The notes beneath the pieces are model-generated. The model did not search any database and was not told the DNA's origin. It saw only the letters and a list, made by a program, of their open reading frames with translations. A program made the position numbers and the translations under genes. A stretch of DNA of 64,000 bases from Anaerobranca gottschalkii DSM 13577 (GTDB lineage Bacteria > Bacillota > Proteinivoracia > Proteinivoracales > Proteinivoracaceae): contig NZ_FOIF01000005.1 in the NCBI RefSeq assembly GCF_900111575.1, positions 19,058-83,057 of the forward strand. Reading direction: 5' to 3'. Below, piece by piece: positions 9,464 through 18,527 of the stretch (positions are counted from its first letter, which is position 1; every line of letters starts with the position of its first letter).

Positions 9464-10813
9464 GTGGAATTCAAAGGTAAGTATATTTTAATTGTAGGAG
9501 CAGGTAGAACAGGGATAGGGATTGCTAAAGTACTACATGATTTAGGGGCTAAAGTGATAGTGAATGACGGAGGAGAAGAAAGTAAACTAGAAAAGGATCT
9601 AAGTATTTTAAAGAGTTTGGGTATTGAATATGTCGTAAGTAAACATCCTTTTGAATTACTCCATCCAAAGCCAGAATTTATAGTTAAAAATCCAGGGATT
9701 TCATTGGAAATCCCCTTTATTCAATATGCTTTATCTTTAGGTATTCCTGTAATTTCTGATATTGAGTTAATAAATTCTTTGAACACTGCTCCTTTAGTGG
9801 CTATTACTGGAACAAATGGAAAAACAACTGTTACTAGTTTTATAGGACATCTATTTGCTAAAGCTAATTACAAAGAGGCAGTTGGAGGTAATATAGGAAT
9901 ATCTATTGCAGAATCAATCTATAAAAAGGATTTAGATATCATTATAGCTGAAGTGAGTAGTTTTCAATTAGAATGTACTTTTAATTTTAAACCATACGTA
10001 TCTGTGATAACCAATTTTTCCCCAGATCATTTAGATCGCCATAAAACCTTTGAAAATTATATTAATCAAAAGAAAAAGATCTTCTTAAATCAAGATGATA
10101 ATGATCATACTGTTTTAAATTTTGACAACAAAATTTGTAGGGATATCTCAAGTGAGACAAAGGGAAATCTTTACTGGTTTAGTGCAGAAAGGGAAGTGCC
10201 TCAAGGGGCGTATATTGAGGGAAATGATATTTATTGGAAAAGAGGTAGTTATAAAGAACTGATTTGTTCTGCTGAAATAATTAATATCTTAGGAAATTTC
10301 AATAGAGAAAATATTTTGGCAGGAGTAATAGTGGGGAAAATATTTAATTTGTCCAATGAAGTTATCACTGAAGGTATACGAACCTTTAATGGTGTGGAAC
10401 ACCGTTTGGAGTTTGTTGGGGAAATAAATGGTGTGAAATATTACAATGACTCTAAAGCTACAAATAGTGATTCTACTATTAAGGCATTAGAAGCTTTCAA
10501 AGAGCCTGTAACTCTTCTTTTGGGAGGTTATGATAAAGGAGAAGATTTTTGGGCATTAGTTCAAAAAGTTAAAGAAAAATGTAAAAAAGTCATTCTTTTT
10601 GGTGCAACTGGTGAAAGAATTAGAGGGTTTTTGAATAAAGTAGAGTATAGGAATTACTATCATGTAAAAACCTTTGAAGAAGCTGTATTTTTAGCAAAGG
10701 AAAAAGCAAATCCAGGGGAAATTGTCCTTCTATCTCCAGCTTGTGCTAGTTGGGATGAATTTCAAAATTTTGAGCAAAGGGGTAGATTCTTCAAAGAGTT
10801 AATTTATAGGTAA
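9464..10813 (+). CDS. murD: UDP-MurNAc-L-alanine:D-glutamate ligase MurD
   Basis: MurD adds D-glutamate to UDP-MurNAc-L-Ala. The 449-residue protein has the N-terminal Rossmann segment GAGRTGIGIAKVL, the ATP loop [23 protein letters not shown] and the C-terminal NDSKATNSDSTIKAL. It starts with GTG after AAGGGGTG; the ATG two bases earlier is out of frame. It lies in the standard mraY-murD-ftsW order. Confidence 0.97.
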   Translation: MEFKGKYILIVGAGRTGIGIAKVLHDLGAKVIVNDGGEESKLEKDLSILKSLGIEYVVSKHPFELLHPKPEFIVKNPGISLEIPFIQYALSLGIPVISDIELINSLNTAPLVAITGTNGKTTVTSFIGHLFAKANYKEAVGGNIGISIAESIYKKDLDIIIAEVSSFQLECTFNFKPYVSVITNFSPDHLDRHKTFENYINQKKKIFLNQDDNDHTVLNFDNKICRDISSETKGNLYWFSAEREVPQGAYIEGNDIYWKRGSYKELICSAEIINILGNFNRENILAGVIVGKIFNLSNEVITEGIRTFNGVEHRLEFVGEINGVKYYNDSKATNSDSTIKALEAFKEPVTLLLGGYDKGEDFWALVQKVKEKCKKVILFGATGERIRGFLNKVEYRNYYHVKTFEEAVFLAKEKANPGEIVLLSPACASWDEFQNFEQRGRFFKELIYR

Positions 10814-10825
10814 GGGTGTGAGAAA

Positions 10826-11917
10826 ATGAAAAGAAAGGGACCACCAGATTCCACACTAATTATAGTCACTTTTATTTTACTTGGGATTGGCCTAGTAATG
10901 GTCTTTAGCGCTAGTTATCATCAGGGGCTGAACAGATTTAATGATAGTTTACATTTTATTAAATTACAATTAATTTATGCTGTAATAGGCCTTATTGCCA
11001 TGTACGTTACCTCTAATTTTAACTTTTGGCAGTGGAAAAGATTTATAATCCTTTTCTTCTTCTTAAACTTTATTTTATTAGGTGTAGTGTTAATTCCAGG
11101 GATTGGAGTGGAAATTTACGGTGCAAGAAGGTGGCTTAATCTAGGTTTTATGCGTTTTCAACCTTCTGATTTTACTAAATTTGCTTTAATCCTCTTTGCT
11201 GCTAATTATATGACCAAAACGGAAAGGCTGACAAAATTTTTCTCAGGAATTGTTCCTTTATTACTTGTAGTGGGATTATCTTTAGGTTTAATTATGTTAC
11301 AACCTGATTTAGGAACCACTGTAGCTATAGGTGGTACAATCGGTATTATGCTTTTTGCAGCGGGGGCTAAAATGAGTCATTTGTTATTTTTAATTTCCTT
11401 AAGTTTACCAGCTGTTATATATTTAATCTTTTCTGCAGATTATCGTTTAGCTAGGATATTTAGTTTTTTAGATCCTTGGGCTGATCCAACTGGCAGCGGT
11501 TGGCAAATTATTCAGTCATTATATGGTATAGCAGGAGGGGGGTTGTTAGGAGTCGGTCTTGGTAATAGCAGACAAACGACAGGTTTTTTGCCAGAACCAC
11601 AAAATGATTTTATATTTTCTATAATTTGTGAAGAGTTAGGGCTTATCGGGGCATTATTTGTTTTGTTATTATTTGTAATTTTAGTGTGGAGAGGTTTTAA
11701 TATAGCTATAAAAGTTGAGGATACTTTCGGAAGTTTTCTGGCTATGGGGCTTACCACAATGATTGCTTTACAAGTATTAATAAATGTAGGAGTGGTAACT
11801 TCTTCAATGCCAACTACTGGAATTACTTTGCCTTTAATAAGTTATGGTGGTACATCTTTGATAATAACTTTGGCAAGTATAGGCATAATTCTTAATATTT
11901 CCCGCTATATAAATTAA
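10826..11917 (+). CDS. ftsW: SEDS-family peptidoglycan polymerase FtsW/SpoVE
   Basis: SEDS proteins polymerise lipid II glycan strands together with a class B PBP. The 363-residue protein is polytopic, with about ten hydrophobic helices. Visible family features are VFSASYH in helix one, GARRWLNLGFMRFQPSDFTK, LMLQPDLGTT-like LQPDLGTT, and the late PEPQNDFIFSIICEELG and LISYGGTS motifs. Its pairing with the PBP encoded upstream fits a divisome or spore-cortex synthase; FtsW and SpoVE cannot be told apart from this sequence. murG, which usually follows, is absent here. Confidence 0.93.
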   Translation: MKRKGPPDSTLIIVTFILLGIGLVMVFSASYHQGLNRFNDSLHFIKLQLIYAVIGLIAMYVTSNFNFWQWKRFIILFFFLNFILLGVVLIPGIGVEIYGARRWLNLGFMRFQPSDFTKFALILFAANYMTKTERLTKFFSGIVPLLLVVGLSLGLIMLQPDLGTTVAIGGTIGIMLFAAGAKMSHLLFLISLSLPAVIYLIFSADYRLARIFSFLDPWADPTGSGWQIIQSLYGIAGGGLLGVGLGNSRQTTGFLPEPQNDFIFSIICEELGLIGALFVLLLFVILVWRGFNIAIKVEDTFGSFLAMGLTTMIALQVLINVGVVTSSMPTTGITLPLISYGGTSLIITLASIGIILNISRYIN

Positions 11918-11986
11918 ATATTGGGGTGGAACCTTTAAATTTATTGGGCATAGAATGGATAGTGTACCAGAAGGGAATTGATGTAA

Positions 11987-12901
11987 ATGCTAGAAGAACT
12001 TTTAAAAATAACGGTAAATGTAAAAACTGCTGAACCACTAAGTAAACATACCACTATTAAAATTGGAGGGAATGGGGATTTTCTTGTCATAGCCCAAAAT
12101 TTACAAGAAATCGTAAAGTTAGTTACTTTAGCTAAGGAAAGAAATCAGCCTTTACTAATAATAGGAAATGGTTCAAATCTTTTAGTAAGTGATGAAGGGG
12201 TTAGAGGTATAGTATTAAAAATTCTAAACAGTAAGAGTAAAATTTCAGTGGATAATCAGAGTATTACTGTTTTTAGTGGTATTCCACTATCTAAGTTAAT
12301 TTTTTGGGCTATAAGTAATGGATATAGTGGTATAGAAGAGTTGATTGGTATTCCAGGAACCCTTGGAGGCTCTGTAGTTATGAATGCCGGTGCTATGGGT
12401 CGAGAAATAGGTGAATTAGTTCAATGGGTTAAAGTATTAGATATTGATAACTTAGAAATTTATAATTTAAAAAAAGATGACTTAAATTTTTCTTATAGAA
12501 AATCTTCTTTACAAAGAAAAAACTTAGTGGTTTTAGAAGTAAATTTATCCCTATGGCAAGAAAATCCTAAATATTTACAGCAAAGAGTAAAAGAAATATT
12601 AAAAGTTAGAAAAGCTAATCAACCCATCAATTACCCTAATGCTGGTAGCATATTCAAAAACCCCCCTAACTTCAGTGCGGGAAAACTTATAGAAGAAGTG
12701 GGATTAAAAGGTTATAGAATAGGGGATGCACAAATATCAACAAAACACGGTAATTTTATTGTTAATTTAGGAAAAGCAAAGGCTGTTGAAGTAATGGCAC
12801 TAATTAACTTAGCGAGGAAAGAAGTATTTACTAATTTTGGAATTAAACTAGAGCCTGAGGTTAAAATTATAGGTGGGGGGTTAAATTTAGAGGAGGTTTA
12901 A
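11987..12901 (+). CDS. murB: UDP-N-acetylenolpyruvoylglucosamine reductase MurB
   Basis: MurB is the FAD and NADPH-dependent enzyme that reduces the enolpyruvyl group to make UDP-MurNAc. The 304-residue protein has the FAD-binding IIGNGSNLLVSDEG, the IEELIGIPGTLGGSVVMNAGA segment (ending in catalytic-domain glycines), the NAGSIFKNP loop carrying the catalytic Ser, and the terminal LEPEVKIIG. It lies 69 bases after ftsW, where murG and murC would normally be found; nothing coding is seen in that gap. Confidence 0.97.
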   Translation: MLEELLKITVNVKTAEPLSKHTTIKIGGNGDFLVIAQNLQEIVKLVTLAKERNQPLLIIGNGSNLLVSDEGVRGIVLKILNSKSKISVDNQSITVFSGIPLSKLIFWAISNGYSGIEELIGIPGTLGGSVVMNAGAMGREIGELVQWVKVLDIDNLEIYNLKKDDLNFSYRKSSLQRKNLVVLEVNLSLWQENPKYLQQRVKEILKVRKANQPINYPNAGSIFKNPPNFSAGKLIEEVGLKGYRIGDAQISTKHGNFIVNLGKAKAVEVMALINLARKEVFTNFGIKLEPEVKIIGGGLNLEEV

Positions 12902-12905
12902 CCCC

Positions 12906-14156
12906 ATGGAAAAATTGGTAATCAAAGGAGGAAATCCTTTAAAAGGAGAAGTAAATATTCAAGGGGCAAAAAATTCTGTTCTTCCAATACTTGCCGCTTC
13001 ACTATTATGTGAAGGTCAATGTATAATTCATAATGTACCCATAATAACAGATGTAGATATGATGTTAGAAATTTTACGGAGTTTAGGGGTAATTTGCGAA
13101 AGACAAGGACATACTTTAATTGTTGATAGTAGTAAAGCCAATAGATATGAAATCGATGATAAATTAATGCGGTCAATGAGATCTTCCATTTTTTTACTAG
13201 GAGCCCTGTTAGGTAGATTTAATAATGCCTTAGTATCCCGACCTGGTGGTTGTGATATTGGGGAAAGGACCACTGATTTACATGAAAAAGGTCTTAAAAG
13301 TTTAGGTGCCCAGTTTGGAGAAAAAGGCTATATAGTAAAAGCACCTAATGGTCTCAAAGGAGCAGAAATATATCTAGATTATCCAAGTGTTGGTGCTACT
13401 GAAAATATTATGTTAGCAGCATGTAAAGCAAAGGGAGTAACGGTAATAAAAAATGCTGCTAGAGAACCTGAAATTGTAGATTTACAAATGTTTTTAAATA
13501 AAATGGGAGCTAAAATTTCTGGAGCAGGTACAGCAGAAATAAGGATTAATGGTGTAGATAAACTTCATGGCTGTGAACATAGAATTATACCAGATAGAAT
13601 TGTAGCTGGGACTGTCCTAATGGCTACGGCTATGACCAATGGTGAAGTTTTATTAAAGGATGTTATACCAGAACATTTGGAACTAATTATTATAAAGTTA
13701 AGGGAAATGGGAGCTAAAATAACCGTTGGAGAAAATGAAATAATGATAAAGGGAACTTCCCCCCTTAAACCTGTGGATATTAGAACTGCTCCTTATCCAG
13801 GATTTCCAACAGATATGCAGCCAATTATGATGATAGGTTTAGCTATGGCGGAAGGAACAAGTATAGTTACAGAAAATGTCTTTGATGCTAGGTTTAAACA
13901 TGTGGGGGAATTTAGAAGAATGGGAGCAGATATAAAAATTAGTAATAAAACTGCTGTAATTAAAGGTGTTAAAAGACTTATAGGAACTTATGTAGAAGCC
14001 ACAGATTTAAGGGCTGGAGCAGCTTTAGTTATAGGTGGTTTAGCTGGGGAAAATACTACTATAATTGAAAAAGTAGAGCATATAGATAGGGGATATGAAA
14101 AAATTGAAGAATTATTTAGAGGTCTTGGTGGAAATATTATAAGAATAAAGGAGTGA
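12906..14156 (+). CDS. murA: UDP-GlcNAc 1-carboxyvinyltransferase MurA
   Basis: MurA transfers enolpyruvate from PEP to UDP-GlcNAc, the first committed wall step and the fosfomycin target. The 416-residue protein begins MEKLVIKGGNPLKGEVNIQG with the substrate-binding QGAKNSVLPI lysine/asparagine pair. The catalytic loop PGGCDIGERTTDLH contains Cys116, so the usual fosfomycin-sensitive cysteine is present. The loop differs slightly from the common PGGCAIG form. It directly follows murB with a four-base gap. Confidence 0.96.
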   Translation: MEKLVIKGGNPLKGEVNIQGAKNSVLPILAASLLCEGQCIIHNVPIITDVDMMLEILRSLGVICERQGHTLIVDSSKANRYEIDDKLMRSMRSSIFLLGALLGRFNNALVSRPGGCDIGERTTDLHEKGLKSLGAQFGEKGYIVKAPNGLKGAEIYLDYPSVGATENIMLAACKAKGVTVIKNAAREPEIVDLQMFLNKMGAKISGAGTAEIRINGVDKLHGCEHRIIPDRIVAGTVLMATAMTNGEVLLKDVIPEHLELIIIKLREMGAKITVGENEIMIKGTSPLKPVDIRTAPYPGFPTDMQPIMMIGLAMAEGTSIVTENVFDARFKHVGEFRRMGADIKISNKTAVIKGVKRLIGTYVEATDLRAGAALVIGGLAGENTTIIEKVEHIDRGYEKIEELFRGLGGNIIRIKE

Positions 14157-14166
14157 GGGGATTAAT

Positions 14167-14979
14167 TTGAAAATAAAGGTTGAAAGAAGTAATAGTGTTT
14201 ATAGAAAAAATGTCATAGATTTTTCCAAGAGAAAACGGGATTTATCCCATATTCAAAAACCTAAAAAACTTCCCTCCCGAAAATTTAATTTTAGAATAAA
14301 TAAAAGTATTTATTTAGTTCTGCTAATATTATTACTATCTTCAAGTGTTTATATATTTTTAAATTCCCAGTATGCTATTTTAGAAAATGTTTTTATTACA
14401 GGGAATTTCTTGCTAGATAAGCAGGAAATTCTCCTTAAATTACCTCAGGAGGGACAAGCTAATTTCTTTAAAACTTCCAAGAAGGATTATATACAACCTT
14501 TAATGGATAACCCTTGGATTAAAGAAGTTAATGTGGTTAAAGATTATTTTTCAAGGTCTGTACATGTGGAAATAACTGAAAGAAGGCCATTGTTTAGAAC
14601 TATCGAAAATTCAGTGATTAGTATTATAGATGAGGAAGGATATCTTTTACCTAATCTACCTGGTTTGTTTTCTGTTAATGTTCCTTTTATTATAGGAAAC
14701 CATGATCAAAAAGAATTGAATTATTTAGTTAGTCATGTAAAAGAACTTCCTGACCACTTTTTATATTTGTTATCTGAAATCAATGTAGAAAATTTAAATT
14801 CAATTTATTTGTATACGGTAGATGGTTTTATAATACGGGTTGGAGTTATTTCCAATTTAACTAATCAAAGGACAGAAGAAATAATCAAAATAATTAATTT
14901 GCAAAAGGATAATGGTAAAAGAGGTATTATTGACATTAGGGGACAAAATATAATATTTGAAGAAATATTGGAGGGATAA
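14167..14979 (+). CDS. divIB: Cell division protein DivIB/FtsQ
   Basis: DivIB/FtsQ stabilises FtsL and DivIC at the septum. The 270-residue protein has a basic cytoplasmic N terminus, one membrane helix at about 47-65, then an external POTRA domain (about 70-140, including the segment ending NPWIKEVNVVKDY) and a FtsQ-like beta domain. It starts at TTG preceded by GAGTGAGGGG. Position between murA and the DUF881 gene matches the Bacillus order murB-divIB-ylxW. Confidence 0.92.
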   Translation: MKIKVERSNSVYRKNVIDFSKRKRDLSHIQKPKKLPSRKFNFRINKSIYLVLLILLLSSSVYIFLNSQYAILENVFITGNFLLDKQEILLKLPQEGQANFFKTSKKDYIQPLMDNPWIKEVNVVKDYFSRSVHVEITERRPLFRTIENSVISIIDEEGYLLPNLPGLFSVNVPFIIGNHDQKELNYLVSHVKELPDHFLYLLSEINVENLNSIYLYTVDGFIIRVGVISNLTNQRTEEIIKIINLQKDNGKRGIIDIRGQNIIFEEILEG

Positions 14980-14982
14980 ACC

Positions 14983-15705
14983 TTGGGAAACAAAGATAAG
15001 TCTACCGTTGCATTAACATTAATTTGTCTCGTTTTGGGCTTTATGTTGGCAGTTAATTTTAGAACTCAACAAGGTGTAGAACAGCATTTAGGAGTTAGGG
15101 AAACTGAATTGAGAAATAAGGTTATTGAGTTAGTAACTAAAAATCAAAGTCTAGAAAGTCAAATTAAAGAATTAGAGGATTTATTGAATCAATATCGTAG
15201 CAAAGCTGCAGCTGGTGAAAGTCCGTCTGAGCTTTTAAAACAAGAATTAGAAAACTTACAAGTTTTAGCTGGCCTTACCGATGTCTATGGAGAAGGGGTA
15301 ATTGTAACAGTTAACGACTCTACCAAAGAAAGAAGACAATATGATGATCCTAATCTCTTTATAGTCCATGATGAAGATTTATTAAAAATAGTAAATGTTT
15401 TAAAAGCAGCAGGGGCGGAAGCAATAGCAATAAATGGTTTAAGGCTTACTGCTTTTAGTGAAATAACCTGTGCAGGTCCTGTTATTTTAGTAAATGGTAC
15501 ACGGTTAGCTCCACCTTATGTAATAAAGGCTATTGGCAATAAAAACACTCTACAAGCATCTTTAAACATGAGAGGGGGAATAGTGGAGAATTTAAGGTTT
15601 TGGGGGATAGAAATTGATGTGGAATTATCAGATGAAATTCATATTCCTTCTTTTAAGGGGAGAGTAGAATTGCAATATATAAAAACTAATAAAGGAGGTG
15701 AATAG
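14983..15705 (+). CDS. DUF881 family protein (YlxW/YlxX-like)
   Basis: The 240-residue protein has an N-terminal membrane helix (about 9-25), a coiled-coil stretch (about 38-75), and a conserved DUF881 domain with DEDLLKIVNVLKAAGAEAIAINGLR. Family members lie next to divIB and sbp in many spore formers; their function is not settled, though septum-related roles are suspected. Bacillus has two tandem copies here, this window only one. Start is TTG three bases after the divIB stop, behind GGAGGG. Confidence 0.88.
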   Translation: MGNKDKSTVALTLICLVLGFMLAVNFRTQQGVEQHLGVRETELRNKVIELVTKNQSLESQIKELEDLLNQYRSKAAAGESPSELLKQELENLQVLAGLTDVYGEGVIVTVNDSTKERRQYDDPNLFIVHDEDLLKIVNVLKAAGAEAIAINGLRLTAFSEITCAGPVILVNGTRLAPPYVIKAIGNKNTLQASLNMRGGIVENLRFWGIEIDVELSDEIHIPSFKGRVELQYIKTNKGGE

Positions 15706-15706
15706 T

Positions 15707-16051
15707 TTGTTACTACCTCTTTTTGGATTACTAGTCGGATTATTTATAGGTTGGATATCTTCTATTTCCCTTCCTTTAGAATATGCCCATTATCTATCTA
15801 TAGCTTTGTTGGCAGCCCTAGATTCAATTTTTGGTGGAGTTAGAGCTTATTTAGAAAAAAACTATGATAATTATGTTTTCATCTCTGGTTTTTTTGGTAA
15901 TATTATCTTAGCAGCATTATTGGTAAATTTAGGTGAAAGATTTGGGGTTGATTTATATTTAGCGGCAATTTTTGCTTTTGGTGTAAGGTTATTCCAAAAT
16001 CTTGCTATTATGAGGAGAATTATTTTAAATAAATTTTTCTTAAAAAAATAG
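15707..16051 (+). CDS. sbp: Small basic membrane protein Sbp (DUF1290)
   Basis: The 114-residue protein is almost wholly hydrophobic with about three membrane helices and the family segment LAALDSIFGGVRAYLE. Function is unknown; the gene is a fixed neighbour of ftsA-ftsZ in Firmicutes. TTG at 15707 is preferred because AAAGGAGGTG lies six bases upstream; an earlier GTG at 15698 overlaps the ribosome site itself and the stop of the preceding gene. Confidence 0.9.
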   Translation: MLLPLFGLLVGLFIGWISSISLPLEYAHYLSIALLAALDSIFGGVRAYLEKNYDNYVFISGFFGNIILAALLVNLGERFGVDLYLAAIFAFGVRLFQNLAIMRRIILNKFFLKK

Positions 16052-16128
16052 CAAAATAAAGAGGAAAATAAGCAATCTATGTTGAATTTAATATATGTTA
16101 ACTTTATTTACCTGGGGAGGTGAACAGT

Positions 16129-17343
16129 TTGCCGCAAAAAAGAATTATTACAAGCTTAGATATAGGAACATCAACTACAAAAGTTATAGTGGGAGAACAA
16201 GACAGAGATGGCAATGTGAATATTATTGGGATTGGTCAAAGTAAATCCCTGGGTTTGAGGAAGGGTACCATTGTTGATCTTGATAGTACTGTAAAATCTA
16301 TCGTAGAAGCAGTAGAACAAGCAGAAAGAATGATAGGAATTCAAATTTCTTCTGTATTTGTTGGTATCCCCGCAGCTCACGTACAGATGTTAAAAAACCG
16401 AGGTGTAGTGGCCGTTTCCGGTGAAGATAAAGAAATTACTGAATATGATTACGAAAGAGTTCTGCAAGCAGCTAAAGTTGTTGCAATTCCACCGGAAAGA
16501 GAAATCATTCAGACTATTCCATTAAACTTTATAGTTGATGGCTATGATGGAATTAAAGATCCAGTGGGAATGATAGGTGTAAGATTAGAAGTAGAAGCTT
16601 TAATCTTAACTGCTACTTCCACTGTTTTAAGAAATATTAAAAAATGTATTGAAAGAGCAGGACTTACTGTTGAAAATTTCATTTTAAATTCTTTAGCCAC
16701 CGGTGAAGTGGCATTGTCTGCGGATGAAAAAGAGCTAGGGTCAATTTTGGTAGATATTGGAGGGGGAACTACCGAAGTAGCTATTTTTCAAAACTCAAAC
16801 TTAGTGGATAAAATAGTTTTACCTATCGGTGGAGAGCACATCACTAGCGATATTTCTAAAGGTTTAAGAATTCCACTGGTGGAAGGAGAAAAAATAAAAT
16901 TAAGATATGGATCTGCCCTCTATAGGGATGAAGAAAGAAGTTTTGAAATAACAACTGTAGGAAAAGAAAAAGTAAGTGTTAGTACTCAGAAATTAACAGA
17001 TATCATCGAACCAAGGGTACAAGAGATTTTTTACTTAATTAAAAAAGAACTGTTAAAACTAGGTTATAGTGAAGTGTTACCTGGTGGAATTGTATTAACG
17101 GGTGGAGTGGCTACTTTACCAGGAATTGCTGAAGTGGCCCAAGCCCAATTAGGTGGTAATGTAAGGATTTATCAACCTCAATTTATTGGAGTTGCTGATC
17201 CCTCATTCTCAACTGGTACTGGCATAATTGAGTATGTTGTTAATAATAGTTTACAGACTTCTGCACCAGTTAAATCAAACAAGGTGATAGGATTCGGATT
17301 GTTGGCAAAGTTAAAGGAATTATTCAACGACTTTTTTCGTTAG
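16129..17343 (+). CDS. ftsA: Cell division protein FtsA
   Basis: FtsA is the actin-like ATPase that tethers FtsZ to the membrane. The 404-residue protein shows the phosphate-1 segment SLDIGTSTTKV, the phosphate-2 segment ILVDIGGGTTEV, VLTGGVATLPG, and a C-terminal amphipathic helix (GLLAKLKELFNDFF) for membrane binding. TTG at 16129 is chosen since GGGGAGGTGA precedes it; a GTG at 16120 lies within that ribosome site. The 77 bases upstream hold TTGAAT and other AT-rich tracts that could include a promoter, but I cannot assign one. Confidence 0.96.
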   Translation: MPQKRIITSLDIGTSTTKVIVGEQDRDGNVNIIGIGQSKSLGLRKGTIVDLDSTVKSIVEAVEQAERMIGIQISSVFVGIPAAHVQMLKNRGVVAVSGEDKEITEYDYERVLQAAKVVAIPPEREIIQTIPLNFIVDGYDGIKDPVGMIGVRLEVEALILTATSTVLRNIKKCIERAGLTVENFILNSLATGEVALSADEKELGSILVDIGGGTTEVAIFQNSNLVDKIVLPIGGEHITSDISKGLRIPLVEGEKIKLRYGSALYRDEERSFEITTVGKEKVSVSTQKLTDIIEPRVQEIFYLIKKELLKLGYSEVLPGGIVLTGGVATLPGIAEVAQAQLGGNVRIYQPQFIGVADPSFSTGTGIIEYVVNNSLQTSAPVKSNKVIGFGLLAKLKELFNDFFR

Positions 17344-17361
17344 ATCTAGGAGGGAAATTTT

Positions 17362-18417
17362 ATGTTTGAGTTTGATTTTGATATGGAGCAATTTGCCCAT
17401 ATAAAAGTAATTGGAGTTGGTGGTGGGGGCAGTAATGCTGTCAATAGAATGATCAGTTCTGGTTTAAAAGGTGTAGACTTTATCGTTGCAAATACTGATG
17501 CACAAGCCTTACATAATTCCCAAGCTGATGTAAAAATCCAATTGGGAGATAAAATAACAAAAGGTTTAGGTGCAGGGGCAAATCCTGAAATTGGTCGTCA
17601 ATCAGCTGAGGAGACTAGAGAAGAGATAGCTAAAGCTTTAAAAGGTGCTGATATGGTTTTTGTCACTGCTGGTATGGGTGGTGGTACTGGTACTGGTGCT
17701 GCACCTATCATTGCTGAAATTGCCAAAGAACAGGGAGCTTTAACTGTTGGTGTTGTCACAAAACCCTTTAGTTTTGAGGGTAGAAAAAGACAGGGATTTG
17801 CCGAAAAAGGTATTGAAAACTTAAAAGAAAAAGTTGACACGTTAATAGTTATCCCCAACGACCGCTTACTTCAAGTTACTGATAAAAATGTAACTATGTT
17901 AGAAGCCTTTAAGATTGCTGATGATGTATTATTACAAGGTGTAAAAGGTATATCTGACTTAATTGCAGTACCGGGTTTAATTAATTTGGACTTTGCAGAT
18001 GTTAAGACAATAATGAAAGAAACCGGTTCTGCTCTAATGGGCATTGGTATAGCTTCAGGTGAAAATAGGGCTAGTGTAGCGGCTAATCAAGCAGTATCCA
18101 GTCCTCTGTTAGAAACATCAATTAATGGTGCAAAAGGTGTATTATTAAACATTTCTGGTGGAACTAATCTAGGCCTTCATGAAGTACAAGAAGCAGCAGC
18201 TGTAGTAGAAAAATATGTTGATGCTGATGCAAATATTATCTTTGGTGCTGTTATTGATGAATCAATGGGAGATGAAATAAAAGTTACTGTTATAGCTACT
18301 GGCTTTGATGCACCTAAGGCAGATAAAACTAAATATATTTCAGAATTGGAAGTGGAATCCTTTGATGGAGAGGATTTTGATATACCAGCCTTTTTAAGAA
18401 AAAGAATGTCTAAATAA
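17362..18417 (+). CDS. ftsZ: Cell division GTPase FtsZ
   Basis: FtsZ is the tubulin-like GTPase of the division ring, also used for the asymmetric spore septum. The 351-residue protein has [13 protein letters not shown], the tubulin signature [10 protein letters not shown], the T7 loop [11 protein letters not shown] and the C-terminal peptide DIPAFLRKR that binds FtsA and other partners. The linker before the tail is short. A strong terminator follows, ending the cluster. Confidence 0.98.
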   Translation: MFEFDFDMEQFAHIKVIGVGGGGSNAVNRMISSGLKGVDFIVANTDAQALHNSQADVKIQLGDKITKGLGAGANPEIGRQSAEETREEIAKALKGADMVFVTAGMGGGTGTGAAPIIAEIAKEQGALTVGVVTKPFSFEGRKRQGFAEKGIENLKEKVDTLIVIPNDRLLQVTDKNVTMLEAFKIADDVLLQGVKGISDLIAVPGLINLDFADVKTIMKETGSALMGIGIASGENRASVAANQAVSSPLLETSINGAKGVLLNISGGTNLGLHEVQEAAAVVEKYVDADANIIFGAVIDESMGDEIKVTVIATGFDAPKADKTKYISELEVESFDGEDFDIPAFLRKRMSK

Positions 18418-18420
18418 AGA

Positions 18421-18460
18421 AAGACACAGGAAAATAAAAAAATTTTCCTGTGTCTTTTTT
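18421..18460 (+). terminator. Rho-independent terminator after ftsZ
   Basis: A perfect 15-bp stem, AAGACACAGGAAAAT with ATTTTCCTGTGTCTT, is followed by Ts. It closes the division cluster. Confidence 0.92.
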
Positions 18461-18475
18461 ATTCTCCTCCATATT

Positions 18476-18508
18476 ATGACAATTTTTGCAGCTTACTTAT
18501 GTTAAGAT
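18476..18508 (+). promoter_or_regulatory. Candidate spoIIG promoter with long spacer
   Basis: ATGACA (5 of 6 to TTGACA) at 18476-18481 and TAAGAT at 18503-18508 are separated by 21 bases. In Bacillus the spoIIG promoter is a sigma-A promoter with an unusually long 22-base spacer that needs Spo0A. The reverse strand across the -35 box reads TTGTCATAAT, loosely like a Spo0A box. A nearby TATAAA is an alternative -10. Confidence 0.4.
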
Positions 18509-18527
18509 ATAAATAGGGGGGAGGAGA

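Noticed and set aside
15698-15709. GTG starts three codons upstream for sbp, and similar upstream GTG starts for ftsA, ylmE, aroC, fmt, rlmN, priA and the calcium ATPase
   Set aside because: In each case the GTG is part of the GGAGGTG or AGGTGA ribosome site of the downstream start.
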